Shown piece by piece: positions 52,382 to 60,704 of a stretch of 64,000 nucleotides of DNA. The DNA comes from Gemmatimonadota bacterium (GTDB taxonomy: Bacteria; Gemmatimonadota; Gemmatimonadetes; Longimicrobiales; Gaopeijiaceae). How positions within the stretch are numbered: the first letter of the stretch is position 1; each line of letters starts with the position of its first letter. The stretch spans positions 19,718 through 83,717 of the forward strand of contig JAQBXY010000013.1 of NCBI GenBank assembly GCA_027623325.1. The letters are read 5' to 3'. Made by a program: the position numbers and the translations under genes. The notes under the pieces are model-generated. The model worked only from the letters and a program-made list of their open reading frames with translations. It ran no database searches and was not told the origin of the DNA.

Positions 52382-53799
52382 ACGATCCGAGGAGTCTTAT
52401 TCCGTCGGTCGATAGCCTGATCGCCTCCGATGGATTCAAGGTCCTGGCCGAGACCCATGGGCGCGGCCGAGTCGTCGAAGCTGCCCGGGCGGCCGTCGAA
52501 GACGTACGTGCCGGGATCGCTGAAGCGGTACGGCTCGGCGTTCCGGGCGGGTGGACCGACGCGGTCCAGGACGTCGATACCTACGTGCACCGGGCACGAG
52601 CATGGCTGGAGTCGGGCGACGTTCCGTCCCTTCGTACGGTTATCAACGCGACGGGAGTCGTGCTGCACACCAATCTCGGACGAGCGCCTCTCGCTGATGC
52701 CGCGGTCGAAGCGATGAGGCGTGCGGCTGCCGAATACACGAACCTGGAGTACGACCTCGCGAGCGGTGTGCGCGGGTCGCGATACAGTCACTGTGTCTCC
52801 CTCCTGTGCGAGCTGACCGGGGCACCTGACGCGCTCGTCGTGAACAATGCCGCAGGGGCCCTCGTGCTCGCGCTCAACACGCTCGCGCTCGGTGAGGGTG
52901 TGGCGGTGTCGCGAGGTGAGCTGGTCGAGATCGGAGGCGGCTTCAGGATCCCGGAAGTGCTCGAACGTTCAGGTGCCCGGATGGTCGAGGTGGGAAGCAC
53001 CAATCGGACCCGACCGGCGGATTATGCCGAGGCCGTTGCGGAGTCCGGTGTCACGGTCCTGCTGAAGGTGCATCGATCGAACTTCAGCATCACCGGCTTC
53101 ACGGAGGAGGCCACCCTCGCTGACCTCGCAGCGCTGGCGGCCGGTTCGGAAGTCATCGTGATGCATGATCTCGGATCTGGTCTCATGGTCGATCCGAAGT
53201 CGATCGGGTTGCCCCGGGAGCCACGTGCGACGGAGTCCCTCGCGGCGGGGGCCGACGTCGTGGTGGTGTCGGGTGACAAACTTCTCGGAGGTCCCCAGGC
53301 CGGCATTTTGGTGGGGCGCGGGGATCTCATGGAGCGCATGCGAAAGAATCCGTTGTGCCGAGCGCTCCGGGTCGACAAGGTCACGCTCGCCGGTCTCGAG
53401 GCCACCCTTCGGCTCTATCGCGATGAGGACCGGGCGCGCAGTCAGATACCAACGCTCCGAATGTTGTCGACCGATGCGAAGGTGCTCCGCGACCGAGCCG
53501 ACGCGCTCCAACTCCGGCTGGAAGGCGTCCATGTGGCATGTGAAGTGGTCGAGACGAGAGGGGCGGTAGGTGGTGGAACGTTCCCGAGTGTGGAGCTTCC
53601 GTCGTGGGCCGTCGCGTTCCGTCCCGAGGCGGGTCCCGATGTGCTTGCCCAGGCCCTGCGCGCCGGTGACCCGCCTGTCGTTGGCCGGATTGTCGACGAT
53701 GCTCTGCTCCTGGACGTGCGCACGGTACTCCCGGGCCAGGACGGTGATCTCGTGCAGCGCATTCGAGAGAGCCTCGAAGCGATCACGGCTCCATCGTGA
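52378..53799 (+). CDS. selA: L-seryl-tRNA(Sec) selenium transferase
   Basis: SelA converts seryl-tRNA(Sec) to selenocysteinyl-tRNA(Sec) with selenophosphate and PLP. The 473-residue protein has INATGVVLHTNLGRAPL, EYTNLEYDLASGVRGSRYSH, NNAAGALVLALNTLA, SRGELVEIGGGFRIPEV, VHRSNFSITGF, HDLGSGLM and the PLP Lys at about residue 301 in SGDKLLGGPQAG. Length and motifs are typical. Its usual partner selB is not next to it; gmhB follows with a 4-base overlap. Presence of SelA indicates that the cell decodes UGA as selenocysteine, but no tRNA-Sec or selenoprotein was found in the window. Confidence 0.95.
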   Translation: MNDPRSLIPSVDSLIASDGFKVLAETHGRGRVVEAARAAVEDVRAGIAEAVRLGVPGGWTDAVQDVDTYVHRARAWLESGDVPSLRTVINATGVVLHTNLGRAPLADAAVEAMRRAAAEYTNLEYDLASGVRGSRYSHCVSLLCELTGAPDALVVNNAAGALVLALNTLALGEGVAVSRGELVEIGGGFRIPEVLERSGARMVEVGSTNRTRPADYAEAVAESGVTVLLKVHRSNFSITGFTEEATLADLAALAAGSEVIVMHDLGSGLMVDPKSIGLPREPRATESLAAGADVVVVSGDKLLGGPQAGILVGRGDLMERMRKNPLCRALRVDKVTLAGLEATLRLYRDEDRARSQIPTLRMLSTDAKVLRDRADALQLRLEGVHVACEVVETRGAVGGGTFPSVELPSWAVAFRPEAGPDVLAQALRAGDPPVVGRIVDDALLLDVRTVLPGQDGDLVQRIRESLEAITAPS

Positions 53800-54347
53800 C
53801 GCCTCGTCCGGCGGTATTCATCGATCGCGACGGGACGATCATTGCGGAGAAGGTCTACCTGTCCGACCCCGAGGGCGTAGAGCTCGTGCCCGGTACGATC
53901 GAAGGGTTGCGGGACCTCCGTGCCGACGGCTTCGCGCTCGTCATCGTGACCAACCAGGCGGGAATCGCACGCGGGTTGTACACCCTCGACGACTATCATG
54001 CCGTCGCAGCTCGCTTGATCGAGGTCCTGGTCGAGGCCGACGTCGTGATCGATGGGACGTACTATTGCCCCCATCATTCGGATGTGACCGGCCCATGCCC
54101 GTGTCGCAAACCTGGCACCGGTATGCACCGGGAGGCGGCCGCCGCCTTGGATTTGGATCTCGAGGCTTCTTATTACGTTGGCGACAAGCTCAGCGATGTC
54201 CTCCCGGCTCATGAACTCGGTGGAAGGGGCATTTTGGTTCGTACGGGGTATGGACGAGAGCACGAGAAGGAGGTCGGCGGCGCCGTTTGGGTCGTCGATG
54301 ACCTCCGCTCGGCAGCACGGCGGATCCGGTCGGACGCGCGGCGTTGA
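53796..54347 (+). CDS. gmhB: D-glycero-D-manno-heptose-1,7-bisphosphate 7-phosphatase
   Basis: GmhB removes the 7-phosphate in the ADP-heptose pathway for lipopolysaccharide core or S-layer glycan synthesis. The 183-residue HAD protein shows motif I FIDRDGTII, motif II VTNQAGIARG, the zinc-binding loop YYCPHHSDVTGPCPCRKP and motif IV GDKLSDVLPAHELG. The zinc loop is the marker that separates GmhB from other small HAD phosphatases (such as the histidinol phosphatase half of HisB). GTG start overlaps selA. Confidence 0.93.
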   Translation: MTPRPAVFIDRDGTIIAEKVYLSDPEGVELVPGTIEGLRDLRADGFALVIVTNQAGIARGLYTLDDYHAVAARLIEVLVEADVVIDGTYYCPHHSDVTGPCPCRKPGTGMHREAAAALDLDLEASYYVGDKLSDVLPAHELGGRGILVRTGYGREHEKEVGGAVWVVDDLRSAARRIRSDARR

Positions 54348-54372
54348 CCGACTTTTTAGCCTCGGATAGCTT
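54344..54372 (+). promoter_or_regulatory. Probable sigma70-type promoter before the A-type Fe-S carrier gene
   Basis: TTGACC at 54344-54349 (5 of 6 matches to -35) and TAGCTT at 54367-54372 (3 of 6 to -10) are 17 bases apart. The gene start lies about 40 bases downstream and has AAGGAGG at 54396-54402. The -10 box is weak. Confidence 0.45.
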
Positions 54373-54411
54373 TCCGATCCAAGGTCGACGAACTCAAGGA
54401 GGATGTCGGCG

Positions 54412-54738
54412 ATGGTTACACTGACAAGCTCGGCCACTGCGAAGGTCCAGGACTTCATTCAAGAGCACGGCGTCGAAAGCGGCGCTGGGCTTCGGGTCGC
54501 TGTACTACCCGGTGGTTGCTCGGGATTCCAGTACGGCCTGAATATCGAGGACGGACCCGAGGCCGAGGACGAAGTCGTGAAGATCGGGGGCGTCACGATC
54601 TTTGTCGATGCCTTCAGCGCTCAATATTTGGAAGGCGTCGAAATCGACTACGTCAGCTCCATGATGGGGCAGGGCTTCACGTTCCGGAATCCGAACTCCG
54701 CGGGTGGATGCGGTTGCGGGAGTTCCTTTACGGTTTGA
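54412..54738 (+). CDS. erpA: A-type iron-sulfur cluster carrier (ErpA/IscA-like)
   Basis: A-type carriers hold and pass Fe-S clusters to target apoproteins. The protein is about 108 residues from the ATG at 54412, which has AAGGAGG at an ideal 9-base distance; the ATG at 54403 sits directly on the Shine-Dalgarno and is less likely. The three ligand Cys are in LPGGCSGFQYGL and GGCGCGSSF (C-x(n)-C-x-C). The motif VKIGGVTIFVDAFSAQYLEGVEIDYV is diagnostic. ErpA and IscA cannot be separated with certainty; no isc or suf operon is next to it. Confidence 0.9.
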   Translation: MVTLTSSATAKVQDFIQEHGVESGAGLRVAVLPGGCSGFQYGLNIEDGPEAEDEVVKIGGVTIFVDAFSAQYLEGVEIDYVSSMMGQGFTFRNPNSAGGCGCGSSFTV

Positions 54739-54764
54739 TCGCTCCTTTGCACCAGGGCTGACGA

Positions 54765-55418
54765 GTGGAGATCCGGACCTTCACTGGCGGTGGGTTCGGC
54801 GAAAACGGGTACCTGGCGATCTGCGGCACGTCGCTGACGTGCGTCGCGATCGACCCCGGCGCAGCGGCCGGTCAAATGGCTCAGGAGATTCGAGGGCACG
54901 ACCTCGATCTCGAGGCGGTGTTACTCACCCACGCGCACCTCGATCATATCGAAGGTGTTCATGAGATCCGGGCGATCGCGCCCGATGTCCCCATCTGGCT
55001 GCACCCGGACGATCTCGGCATGTACCGGGGCGTGCAGAAGCAGGCTGCGATGTTCGGTCTACGTGTCCCGACCCAACCGGAACCGACCGACACGATCGTG
55101 CCCGGGCAGCCCTTCCACTTCGGATCGTGCTCCTTCGAGGTCCGTTTTGCGCCGGGGCATGCGCCGGGCCACGTGATCTTCTATGCACCCGATCACAGCC
55201 TCGCCCTCGTCGGTGATGTCGTATTCCAAGGCTCCATCGGCCGTACCGATCTTCCTGGCGGCGATTTCCGAACCCTTATGACTTCCATCCGGACCGAGGT
55301 ACTCTCGCTTCCCGATGACACCGTCCTGTACACGGGTCATGGGCCGACGACGACTGTTGGCCACGAGCGGCTGGGCAATCCCTTCCTCGTTCCCCACTAC
55401 GGCGGCGACCTCGCGTGA
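54765..55418 (+). CDS. Metallo-beta-lactamase fold hydrolase (glyoxalase II-like)
   Basis: A 217-residue MBL-fold protein with a GTG start. The metal motif THAHLDHIEG (H-x-H-x-D-H) is in residues about 55-64, further ligands in FAPGHAPGHV and VGDVVFQGSIGRTDLPGG, and the last His in YTGHGP. The segment GRTDLPGGD is typical of the branch often labelled YcbL-like or hydroxyacylglutathione hydrolase-like. True glyoxalase II activity needs a C-terminal glutathione-binding helix domain that is absent here. It overlaps purN by 4 bases. Confidence 0.9.
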   Translation: MEIRTFTGGGFGENGYLAICGTSLTCVAIDPGAAAGQMAQEIRGHDLDLEAVLLTHAHLDHIEGVHEIRAIAPDVPIWLHPDDLGMYRGVQKQAAMFGLRVPTQPEPTDTIVPGQPFHFGSCSFEVRFAPGHAPGHVIFYAPDHSLALVGDVVFQGSIGRTDLPGGDFRTLMTSIRTEVLSLPDDTVLYTGHGPTTTVGHERLGNPFLVPHYGGDLA

Positions 55419-56095
55419 GCGGTGCCCCGCTGAGCGTCGCGGTCTTCGCGTCCGGCGGTGGATCGAACTTCCAGGCCCTGCTCGACCATCAAAGAGGCGA
55501 CGGACCCTGGCGCATCGTCGTGCTCGTCACGAATCGAGCGGCCCCGGCCCTCGATCGTGCTGAGGCCGCCGGCGTGCAATCTCGTGTGATCCCGACACGG
55601 GATCGGGAGGAGGCGGACATTGCACGAGACACCCTGGCCACGCTGGACGAATTCGGTGTCGATGTCATCCTGTTGTCGGGCTATCTGCGCCGGCTGCCGC
55701 CCGAAGTCGTCGCGAAGTATTCCGGACGTATCGTCAATGTGCATCCGGCCCTGCTCCCCGACTTTGGAGGGAAGGGCATGTACGGGATGAACGTCCATCG
55801 CGCCGTGGTCGCGTCGGGGGTCGAGGTGACCGGCGCCACCGTGCACTTCGTGACCGACGAGTACGACGAGGGGGCCATCCTGGGGCAGTGGCAGGTTCAC
55901 GTCGCGCCCAATGACACCGCGGAGGACGTTGCCGAACGCGTGCTTGGCGTGGAACACAAGCTGTATCCCGCCGCCGTGGATCACCTCTGTCGAGCCCTGG
56001 CGGACGCCCGGCCGGCGGAACGAATGAAAGACGTGCGGCTGGATGAGCCGCCTGAGGTCCGAAGATCATCCGACACCAACGAGGAAGCGCGATGA
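55415..56095 (+). CDS. purN: Phosphoribosylglycinamide formyltransferase
   Basis: PurN transfers a formyl group from 10-formyl-THF to GAR in purine synthesis. The 226-residue protein has AVFASGGGSNFQALLD, VILLSGYLRRLPPEVV, the catalytic IVNVHPALLPDFGGKGMYG with the Asn-His pair, GATVHFVTDEYDEGAIL with the Asp, and a short C-terminal extension. GTG start overlaps the previous gene; the end overlaps purH (ATGA), so the two are coupled. Confidence 0.96.
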   Translation: MSGAPLSVAVFASGGGSNFQALLDHQRGDGPWRIVVLVTNRAAPALDRAEAAGVQSRVIPTRDREEADIARDTLATLDEFGVDVILLSGYLRRLPPEVVAKYSGRIVNVHPALLPDFGGKGMYGMNVHRAVVASGVEVTGATVHFVTDEYDEGAILGQWQVHVAPNDTAEDVAERVLGVEHKLYPAAVDHLCRALADARPAERMKDVRLDEPPEVRRSSDTNEEAR

Positions 56096-57738
56096 AGCGG
56101 GCGCTATTGAGCGTGTCCGACAAGAGCGGGATCGAAGAACTGGGCCGAGCTCTAACGGACCGCGGGTGGCAGCTGCTCTCGACCGGAGGTACCGCGAAGA
56201 CGCTCCGCGAGGCCGGGCTCGATGTCACGAGCGTGTCCGACGTTACGCGCCATCCCGAAATGATGGACGGCCGTGTGAAGACGCTTCATCCGGCGATCCA
56301 CGCAGGCCTGCTCGCCCGCCGTGACACCCCTGCCGACATGGCTGCCCTCGTCGAACACGGCTACGGTCCGATCGACCTGGTTGCCGTCAATCTGTATCCC
56401 TTTCGTGAGACCGTCGCCAAGCCCGGCGTCACGGTCGACCAGGGGATGGGGAAGGTGGATATCGGCGGCCCGACCATGATCCGCGCCGCTGCCAAGAATC
56501 ACAAAGACGTGTGGGTCGTCGTGGATCCCACGGACTACGGAGCCGTCGTCGAGGCCATCGATTCAGGGGACGATCCCTCCTTGAGGCGCCGACTCGCCGG
56601 CAAGGTCTTCGAGCATATCAGCGCGTACGATGCCGCAGTTGCCGACTTCCTTCTGGATGGTGGCGTTGGGGAGGTGCTCCCCGAGAGGCTGGATATCTCC
56701 GTGCGCCGGCTTCAGTCTCTGCGGTACGGTGAGAATCCCGACCAGCAGGCGGCGTTCTACGGCCCGGAGACGCTGACCGGCGTATCCGCGTTGGTGAAGC
56801 ACCACGGGAAGGAACTGTCGTACAACAACATCCTCGACCTCGACGGAGCACTGCTCAGCCTCGCGCCGTTCGCGTTCTCACCGCGACCGGCCGTAGCCAT
56901 CATCAAACACACGACCCCGTGCGGACTCGGCGTCGGCGACACGCTGACGGAGGCGTATCAGCGTGCGCTGGCCACGGACCCGACGAGCGCGTTCGGATCC
57001 GTCATCGCAGTGAACCGTCCGGTTGACGCCGCAACGGCCGAGGTCATGGCGGAGCTGTTCATCGAGTGTCTTGTCGCACCGGGGTACTCGGATGAGGCCA
57101 TGACGAAGCTCACCGAGAAGAAGAACATCCGGATCATGAGTTACCCGGAGCTCGAAGGGGACCCCCTCTCCGGGGAGCGCTTTGCGGGGCTGGGGTGGCC
57201 CGAGGCGACCGGCGACGCGCGGTTCAGCGCTCCGTTTCTGGCTCTGCATGGCCGGCTTCCCGAAGGACGCATGGTCCGTTCCGTGTACGGGGGCCTGCTC
57301 GCCCAGACGCCACCGATCCCGCCGTTCTATGGTCACGGAGACGACAGTTGGAGGATCGTCACCACCCGTCTCCCGACCGATCAGGAACTTGATGATCTCG
57401 GCTTCGCGTGGGCTGCAATCTTCGGCGTGAAGTCCAACGCGATTCTCTTGGCTCGCGAGGGTGGAGTGCTCGGGATTGGCGCCGGACAGATGAGTCGGGT
57501 CGATTCATCGAAGATCGCCGTGCGGAAGGCAGGGGACGCCGGCTTGGATCTAAACGGGTCCGTTCTCGCCTCCGATGCGTTTTTCCCGTTCAGGGACGGC
57601 GTCGACGCGGCCGCCGAGGCTGGCGTGAGAGCCGTCATCCAGCCGGGAGGATCCGTGCGAGACGAGGAGGTCATCGGCGCCGCCAACGAACACGGCATCG
57701 CCATGGTCTTTACCGGTAGGCGTCTCTTTCGGCACTGA
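56092..57738 (+). CDS. purH: Bifunctional AICAR formyltransferase / IMP cyclohydrolase
   Basis: PurH performs the last two steps of IMP synthesis. The 548-residue protein has the MGS-like IMP cyclohydrolase domain first ([65 protein letters not shown]), then the formyltransferase domain with [54 protein letters not shown] and the final [19 protein letters not shown] and [12 protein letters not shown] motifs. Slightly longer than usual. Its end overlaps a converging gene by 29 bases. Confidence 0.98.
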   Translation: MKRALLSVSDKSGIEELGRALTDRGWQLLSTGGTAKTLREAGLDVTSVSDVTRHPEMMDGRVKTLHPAIHAGLLARRDTPADMAALVEHGYGPIDLVAVNLYPFRETVAKPGVTVDQGMGKVDIGGPTMIRAAAKNHKDVWVVVDPTDYGAVVEAIDSGDDPSLRRRLAGKVFEHISAYDAAVADFLLDGGVGEVLPERLDISVRRLQSLRYGENPDQQAAFYGPETLTGVSALVKHHGKELSYNNILDLDGALLSLAPFAFSPRPAVAIIKHTTPCGLGVGDTLTEAYQRALATDPTSAFGSVIAVNRPVDAATAEVMAELFIECLVAPGYSDEAMTKLTEKKNIRIMSYPELEGDPLSGERFAGLGWPEATGDARFSAPFLALHGRLPEGRMVRSVYGGLLAQTPPIPPFYGHGDDSWRIVTTRLPTDQELDDLGFAWAAIFGVKSNAILLAREGGVLGIGAGQMSRVDSSKIAVRKAGDAGLDLNGSVLASDAFFPFRDGVDAAAEAGVRAVIQPGGSVRDEEVIGAANEHGIAMVFTGRRLFRH

Positions 57739-58330
57739 CGGGCTCGTCGAGGAGTCGGTTGACCGCCGCTCGAAGAGCAGGGGGGGCGAAGTACCCCACC
57801 ACCCGGTGTCGCACCCTCCCATTCCGGTCGATCAGGAACGTCGTCGGGATGACGTTCACCCCTCCGAAGGCCTGCCGGTGTGCACTAGTCGCGCGCCCCA
57901 CCGGATACGAAATGCCGCGCTCCGCCAGGAACGAAGCGACCCCCTGAGCCGCTCCCACGTCGGTAGAGAGTCCCAGGACCACCACTCCGTCGGCAAAACG
58001 ATCTTCGTGAAGCGACTGGAGCGAAGGCATCTCCAGCTTGCACGGCCCGCACCACGTCGCCCAGAAGTTCAGCACCACCACCTCTCCCGCTAAGTCCGCC
58101 GACCGGATGTTCGTTCCATCGAAGGCGAGGAACTCGTACTCGGGTGATCGACCCAGGTCGGGCCCCACGCCCGTCAGCGCGCCCAGTTGTGGCCCGAGCC
58201 GATAGATCACGAAGACCAGGAGGGCCGCCGTGAGCAGTCGCTCCCCCCACATCAGCACTCTCTTCCACCCAGAAACGCGCGCGGTCTCCGGATTATTCAA
58301 CTCGTCGGGGGCAGGGGGTTCAGCCATCAC
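57710..58330 (-). CDS. TlpA-like membrane-anchored thioredoxin
   Basis: A 206-residue protein with a cytoplasmic N-terminus of about 25 residues, one membrane segment ([15 protein letters not shown], about 32-47) and a periplasmic thioredoxin fold. The active site is WCGPC in [19 protein letters not shown], and the cis-Pro is in [12 protein letters not shown]. The length and the central insertion are those of the TlpA/ResA branch, which reduces disulfides in apocytochromes or metal-site proteins. No cytochrome maturation genes are adjacent. Converges on purH, overlapping it by 29 bases. Confidence 0.9.
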   Translation of the reverse strand: MMAEPPAPDELNNPETARVSGWKRVLMWGERLLTAALLVFVIYRLGPQLGALTGVGPDLGRSPEYEFLAFDGTNIRSADLAGEVVVLNFWATWCGPCKLEMPSLQSLHEDRFADGVVVLGLSTDVGAAQGVASFLAERGISYPVGRATSAHRQAFGGVNVIPTTFLIDRNGRVRHRVVGYFAPPALRAAVNRLLDEPVSAERDAYR

Positions 58331-58429
58331 CGTTCAACCCGTCAGCCCGTGCTCCGATCCGCCTGCCAGACATCGGTTGAAGCGGACCCCCGCCTCAAGC
58401 ATCTTACGGCCCCCGGGCACGGCCCGGTT

Positions 58430-58513
58430 GGAGGGGTGGCAGAGCGGTTCAATGCACCGGTCTTGAAAACCGGCGGGCGCAAGCCCTCGTGGGTTCGAAT
58501 CCCACCTCCTCCG
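58430..58513 (+). tRNA. tRNA-Ser (anticodon TGA)
   Basis: An 84-base type II tRNA. The acceptor stem pairs 58430-58436 with 58506-58512 (one G-U), discriminator G58513. The D-arm has GGCAGAGCGG, the anticodon arm is CCGGT-CTTGAAA-ACCGG with anticodon TGA, the extra arm is a GGGC..GCCC hairpin typical of serine tRNAs, and the T-arm is GTGGG-TTCGAAT-CCCAC. The CCA end is not encoded. A tyrosine recombinase lies downstream, so the gene is the probable integration site of an element. Confidence 0.97.
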
Positions 58514-58545
58514 TAAGCTGTAAGTAGCATTTAGGGCAACAAGTT

Positions 58546-58586
58546 GGGGCTCCGAGCGTTTTCTCTCCCGAGACGCCCGGAGCCCC
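58546..58586 (+). terminator. Probable terminator after tRNA-Ser
   Basis: A 9-bp stem, 58546-58554 with 58578-58586, closes a 23-base loop that contains GTTTTCTCT; TTGTGTTGG follows. The stem is GC-rich and perfect but the U-tract is weak. It lies 33 bases after the tRNA and also before the 3' end of the converging recombinase gene, so it may serve both. Confidence 0.55.
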
Positions 58587-58622
58587 TTGTGTTGGCAAAT
58601 TGTGCCGCGATTGTGCCGTGGA

Positions 58623-59291
58623 CTACTCGTTTTCTGCCGCGAGACGACCTGAATCGAGGCTCGCGAGCTTCGCCATTCCTTCCTCGATAGAGGCCACGTC
58701 CGCGATGGCGTACCGCTTGTAGATCGACTCAGTCTTATGGCCGGTAATCTTCATCGCGACCGACCGTGAAACGCCCGCTCGCTCCATATTACGGACCGCC
58801 GACCGCCGCAGGTCATGGAACCAGGAGCCAGGTAGACCCGCCTTCAGACATGCGCTGTCCCACGCCGTGCGGATGTACTTGATCGGCTGCCCCTTCCGGT
58901 GGAAGACGGTCGGTACGATAGCACGCATGACGCGCTGGACCCGGCGCGTCCGCTCCCATCGTTCGTCAATGAGGGCCGCCAGCTCGGGGAGCGTCCGGTA
59001 GGGGATCTCACGCCCCTCGTCGTTCTTGGTGGTGCCAGGCTCCAGCCGGATCATCCCGGCGTCTCTATCGACCTGTGCCCACGTGAGCGTCAGGATCTCG
59101 CGCTTCCGCCAACCCGTCAGGTAGCCGAAGCGAGCGACGGGCCGGAGATAGTGCGGGAGCCGCTGCACCACGGCGTTGAGATCGTCGCGGGAGAAGAAGC
59201 CTTTCCGGACCGTCTTCACCGGCGGCGCATTGAACTCCGGGACCTTGGTGAGCTTGTTCGCGTCCTGTTCCAAAACTCGGCCTAGCGCCAA
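58623..59291 (-). pseudogene. Tyrosine recombinase (phage-type integrase), 5'-truncated
   Basis: The catalytic domain is complete: TGWRKREILTLTW (first Arg), LEPGTTKND (Lys region), FHDLRRSAVRN (His and Arg), ITGHKTESIYKRYA (His and the nucleophile Tyr). The N-terminal core-binding domain is missing; recognisable sequence begins at VLEQDANKL and the frame opens only eight residues before it. So about 130-170 residues are lost, and the break coincides with a short duplicated segment (59260-59282). It converges on tRNA-Ser. Function as an integrase is doubtful without the arm and core-binding domains. Confidence 0.85.
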
Positions 59292-59586
59292 AGTAGGCGC
59301 GGACAGCAGGTTAGCTGGCCAGGGCTCGCATGTAGAGGGACGGGTCTCTGCTTTTTGGAACGGGACAGCGGATGCTGAACACGCCTTTGCCGATGCTCCT
59401 AGTGATGCTCGCCGGCTGGCTGAACGAAGAACATCGGGCCGTCATCGGTTACCTGAAGGAAGAGAACCGCGTCCTGCGTGAGCTGCACGGCAAGAAGCGC
59501 CTGCGGTTCAACGATGAACAGCGGAGGCGACTCGCTGCGAAGGGTCGGGCGCTTGGGCGGCGGGCGTCTTGTTCCAAGACTCAGCC
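59260..59586 (+). repeat. 23-base near-perfect direct repeat flanking a transposase fragment
   Basis: 59260-59282 and 59564-59586 match at 20 of 23 positions (GCGTCCTGTTCCAAAACTCG... and GCGTCTTGTTCCAAGACTCA...). In the minus strand both encode VLEQD. The first copy is at the broken front of the recombinase gene. Between them is a fragment of a transposase-like gene. Either a fragment was inserted with duplication of recombinase sequence, or two related recombinase genes recombined. Confidence 0.7.
59372..59560 (+). pseudogene. Integrase-core (DDE) transposase, N-terminal fragment
   Basis: The frame encodes [20 protein letters not shown], then [19 protein letters not shown] and [19 protein letters not shown]. 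This matches the N-terminal helical part of a widespread group of integrase-core transposases. The recognisable match ends near 59560 where a direct repeat begins; the continuing frame is unrelated. The DDE catalytic domain is absent. The start at 59372 is plausible for the original gene. Confidence 0.6.
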
Positions 59587-59733
59587 GACGCGAGGATCCC
59601 GAGTTTGCAGGACCTCTAGCGTGGACTCCGCGCTCCGATCTCGGTCGAGCTGCTGGGTTTTGGACCCTGTGAATCGGACGCTCACGGGGGAGAAGGAAGT
59701 GGACGTCATCCCGCCGAGCCGCTGTAGATGTTT

Positions 59734-59866
59734 CTCTACATGTTCGCGTTCGCCAATCCGGTGAAGTTCTGAGATATCCTTCGCCAAATCGGTGAACTTT
59801 CCCCCAGAAATACGCCAAAACAGCGAAAATCGGGGTGGGCCTTCTGATTTCACTCTACATGTTCGC
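59734..59866 (+). repeat. Two copies of CTCTACATGTTCGC
   Basis: The same 14 bases occur at 59734-59747 and 59853-59866, 119 bases apart. Between them are two imperfect copies of TTCGCCAAATCGGTGAA (near 59749 and 59780). No coding potential is seen in about 59590-59990. These could be part of the end region of an IS91-type element, which moves by rolling circle and has no long terminal inverted repeats, but no named end sequence is recognised. Confidence 0.5.
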
Positions 59867-59992
59867 TTACATGTTGAGCTGCTGCCCGAAGCGCGAGGCG
59901 TCTGGATCTTTCGAAGCGCGAGATGGTGGTCTCTGGGGCGAGAAGTGTCCGGCCCCGCTCTCATGCCGACGTGGACCGTGCCGCGCCGTAGC

Positions 59993-60704
59993 CTAGCAGC
60001 TCGCATGCGACACACCCCTTCGCATGTCCGCCGCCGCGGAGGGGTCCAGGAGCCCGCGCCGGGCGAACCAGCGCAGGACGCGGAACTGCACCGTGCGGGC
60101 CAGGGCTTCCGCATCCCGGGCCTCGAGGCCGGTGGCCTCGTGGAAGCGGACACCACGCTCGACGTCGCCCGAGATCACGCCGTCGAGGGCCAGCACGTGG
60201 TAGTGGTAGTGCGGGTTGAGAGAGCTCCCGAAACGCTGCGGGAACGAGATGGCCCCGAGCTGCGCGTCGCGAACCGCGGCTGGAGCACCCGGACTCGCGT
60301 CACGGAGCGCGGACCGGAGCGCCCGCAGGAAGAGGGCGAGCACGGCACTGGCCACCTCGGGTGTCTGGTGCAGGACGTGGCCGAAGGCGCTTGGGCACGG
60401 ACAGCACCCACTGCCGGACGGGGAGGAGTGGGATTACCTCGTCGGTGAGATGGGCCGCCACCTCCGCCATGCGCCGGGCGTTGCAGGACGGGCACACGCC
60501 CCGGCCCTTGCAGGAGAAGGCCAGCAGCCGGTCATGCCCGCAGTCCGTGCACCGCACCCGCGCGAAGCCGTGGGCGAGGATGCCGCACCGCAGATAGCTT
60601 CGAAAGTCGCGCTCCACCCACCTGGGGACGCCCCAGCCCATGGGGTCGGCTTCCTGCGCCTCGGCGAGGAAGGTACACATCCGGGAGTTGGTGCGAGACC
60701 GCAT
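59993..60704 (-). pseudogene. IS91-family transposase, frameshifted and truncated
   Basis: From about 60674 downwards the minus strand encodes TFLAEAQEADPMGWGVPRWV, then CGILAHGFARVRCTDCGHDRLLAF and CKGRGVCPSCNARRMAE, the zinc-binding start of IS91-type transposases, then VLSVPKRLRP. The frame is lost near 60375; the continuation VLHQTPEVASAVLALFLRALRSALRDASPGA and HRFGSSLNPHYHYH-like FGSSLNPHYHYHVLALDGV lies in another frame to about 60010. The Y2 catalytic tyrosines and C-terminus are missing. The first dozen or so residues are also replaced by PQQ dehydrogenase sequence. It is a dead copy. Confidence 0.85.

Larger units (their letters stand above)
58430..60690. mobile_element. Remnant of integrated element at tRNA-Ser
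   Basis: The tRNA-Ser gene is followed by a converging tyrosine recombinase lacking its N-terminus, a DDE-type transposase fragment, two pairs of short direct repeats and a broken IS91-type transposase. Nothing in it is complete. I could not find a second copy of the tRNA 3' end within the window, so the far att site is either lost, outside the window, or was destroyed by the IS91 insertion. Confidence 0.6.

Noticed and set aside
59590..59990. Possible CRISPR-like repeats near the IS91 remnant
   Set aside because: Only two copies of a 14-base motif at 119 bases and no regular spacing or cas genes.
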